From CAVTWH01 sp963794685 (GTDB taxonomy: Bacteria; Actinomycetota; Actinomycetes; Mycobacteriales; Micromonosporaceae): a stretch of DNA of 64,000 nucleotides. The notes beneath the pieces were generated by a model that saw only the letters and a list, made by a program, of their open reading frames with translations, was not told the origin of the DNA and did not search any database. Made by a program: the position numbers and the translations under genes. The stretch is taken from the NCBI GenBank assembly GCA_963794685.1, contig CAWCFK010000012.1, forward strand, positions 806,001-870,000, given 5' to 3'. Shown in pieces: positions 61,243-64,000 of this stretch. How positions within the stretch are numbered: position 1 is the stretch's first letter; every line of letters begins with the position of its first letter.

Positions 61243-61278
61243 AACGGCCGGCCCCCGGATCGCGGGGCGCCGGCCGTT
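61243..61278 (+). terminator. Hairpin terminator between convergent genes
   Basis: A 10-bp inverted repeat (61243-61252 and 61269-61278) with a 16-base loop that can pair further internally lies 10 bases after the acidic-protein stop. It is followed by a TTT. It separates that gene from the convergent alpha-glucosidase. Confidence 0.78.
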
Positions 61279-61331
61279 TGTCATACCCGGATGCGGTGCG
61301 GCCGGGGCCGGATCGGGACGGTGCGGCGGGC

Positions 61332-62858
<1,527 letters not shown>

Positions 62859-62949
62859 GGCAGGTTCCTCGCTTGTACAGGGGTCAGTTCTGGCCGCGGT
62901 CGCCGGACGGCCGCGGTCGGTGTGTTTCGGGGGTACGGGGTGGGAGTTC

Positions 62950-64000
62950 TCAGACGGAGCTGAGCCGCTCCCGGGGGACGGTCAACTGGCGATCCGGAGC
63001 GATACCGGTGGAGGCGCGCACCACCAGTTCCGGCCCGAAGACGTACTCGGAGTGCGGGCTGGGCTGGCCGTTGATCGCGTCGACCAGGGCCCGGACCGAG
63101 GCGTTGGACATCGCCCGGACCGGCTGACGCAGGGTGGTCAACGGCGGGTCGGTGAAGGCGATCAGCGGGGAGTCGTCGTAGCCGACCACGGACAGATCGC
63201 CGGGGACGGTCAGGCCACGGGACCGGGCGGCCCGGATCGCGCCGAGCGCCATCAGGTCGGAGCCGCAGACCAGGCCGGTGACGCCGCGCTCCAGCAGCCG
63301 GTCGGCGGCGGCGTGGCCACCCTCCACGCCGAACAGCGACAGCTCGACCATCTCGGTCAGGCCGTGCCGGGCGATGGCGGCCCGGTACCCGGCGAGCTTG
63401 CGCTGCACGGGCACGTACCGCTCGGGGCCGGAGATCAGGCCGATCTTCGTGTGTCCCAGGGAGGCCAGGTGGTTGACGGCGAGTTCGCCGGCGAGCCGGT
63501 CGTCGCAGGAGATGAAGGGCGCGTCCAGGTCGGGTACGAAGCCGGTGACCAGCACGATCGGCAGTGGCCGGTTGATCAGCTTGCGGTAGCGGTCGGGGTC
63601 GGTGGTGGTGTCGGCGTGCAGGCCGGAGACGAAGATGATGCCGGCGACCGCGCGGTCGAGAAGCATCTCCACGTACTCGTCCTCGGTTACCCCGCCGGGA
63701 GTCTGGGTGCACAGCACCGGCGTGTACCCGTGCTGGGCCAGCGCCGACTCGATGATCTGCGCGAACAGCGGGAAGATCGGGTTCTCCAGCTCCGGCGTGA
63801 CCAGGCCGACCAGGCCGGCGCTGCGCTTGCGGAGCCGGTCGGGGCGCTCGTAGCCGAGCACGTCGAGTGCGGTGAGCACGCCCTGACGGGTGTCCGCGCT
63901 GACCCCGGGACGGTCGTTGAGCACCCGCGACACGGTGGCCTCGCTGACACCCGCTTGACGGGCTATGTCGGCGAGCCGTGCTCGGGGAGTCTCTGTGGGC
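62950..64000 (-). CDS. LacI family regulator (5' end beyond window)
   Basis: The frame is open to the right edge and gives 349 visible residues, nearly a whole LacI protein; the start codon lies just beyond 64000. The HTH reads RLADIARQAGVSEATVSRVLND. The periplasmic-binding-like ligand domain follows with VGLVTPELENPIF, FVSGLHADTT, and the DDSPLIAFTDPPLTTLRQPVRAM segment that is standard for the family. It lies 91 bases upstream of the alpha-glucosidase gene on the same strand. It probably represses that gene and an upstream transporter in response to an alpha-glucoside. Confidence 0.93.
   Translation of the reverse strand, partial: PTETPRARLADIARQAGVSEATVSRVLNDRPGVSADTRQGVLTALDVLGYERPDRLRKRSAGLVGLVTPELENPIFPLFAQIIESALAQHGYTPVLCTQTPGGVTEDEYVEMLLDRAVAGIIFVSGLHADTTTDPDRYRKLINRPLPIVLVTGFVPDLDAPFISCDDRLAGELAVNHLASLGHTKIGLISGPERYVPVQRKLAGYRAAIARHGLTEMVELSLFGVEGGHAAADRLLERGVTGLVCGSDLMALGAIRAARSRGLTVPGDLSVVGYDDSPLIAFTDPPLTTLRQPVRAMSNASVRALVDAINGQPSPHSEYVFGPELVVRASTGIAPDRQLTVPRERLSSV

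Noticed and set aside
62870..62949. Direct GGCCGCGGTC repeat before the alpha-glucosidase as a LacI operator
   Set aside because: It lies in the right place, but the sequence is made of simple GC palindromes that recur by chance, and it lacks the centred CG of typical LacI operators.

Overview
The window looks like a chromosomal segment of a high-GC actinobacterium, most likely of the Micromonosporaceae. The reasons are the GC-saturated third codon positions, frequent GTG starts, the conserved order tRNA-Gln(UUG)-glmU-prs-rplY-pth, the run pmt/rsmI/metG/tatD/rsmA/ispE/ABC-F, secreted CBM2-type glycosidases and many apparently leaderless genes. I see no plasmid, prophage, insertion sequence or CRISPR array.

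Layout. 1-7.3 kb: the 5' part of a SARP/STAND regulator, a YjbR-like protein, a large LPXTG-type surface protein with a vWA domain, and a DUF2975/HTH pair behind a large palindrome. 7.3-13.9 kb: a secreted GH-A-clan glycosidase with CBM2 under a CebR-like box, a frame-broken hydrolase, a MOSC protein, a membrane protein, an SDR, and a Panacea-domain pair that may be a toxin-antitoxin module. 13.9-18.8 kb: an aldo/keto reductase behind a MerR-type 19-bp-spacer promoter, a caspase-like protein without its catalytic Cys, protein O-mannosyltransferase and rsmI. 19-32.5 kb: GNAT, a Pro-rich membrane protein, metG, tatD, rsmA, ispE, an ABC-F ATPase, two DUF4383 paralogs, and a fatty-acid desaturase with its TetR regulator. 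32.5-39.6 kb: tRNA-Gln, glmU, prs, rplY, pth and an exopolysaccharide-priming sugar transferase. 39.6-49.4 kb: a four-gene overlapping deoR-galT-galE-galK operon, a CBS protein, an ECF sigma factor with an apparent anti-sigma sensor, trpS, a 2H phosphoesterase and a YihY/BrkB protein. 49.4-58.6 kb: an accessory stretch of regulators, small hypothetical genes, a D-amino-acid-oxidase-like enzyme coupled to a TPR regulator, and several truncated or frame-broken genes. 58.6-64 kb: an NAD(P)/FAD oxidoreductase divergent from an XRE regulator, a very acidic protein, an alpha-glucosidase, and a LacI regulator running off the right edge.

How it fits together. The housekeeping blocks supply translation (metG, trpS, pth, rplY, rsmA, rsmI, tRNA-Gln), precursors (ispE, prs, glmU) and the cell surface (pmt, the priming transferase, the gal operon, the LPXTG protein). 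Sugar use is represented by the CBM2 enzyme, the gal operon and the GH13/LacI pair, each with its own likely regulator or operator.

Two features recur. First, at least eight apparent single-base frame breaks occur, five of them between 26.4 and 29.5 kb in housekeeping genes; this points more to sequence error than to real decay. Second, many convergent gene junctions hold short tandem repeats, each of unrelated sequence.
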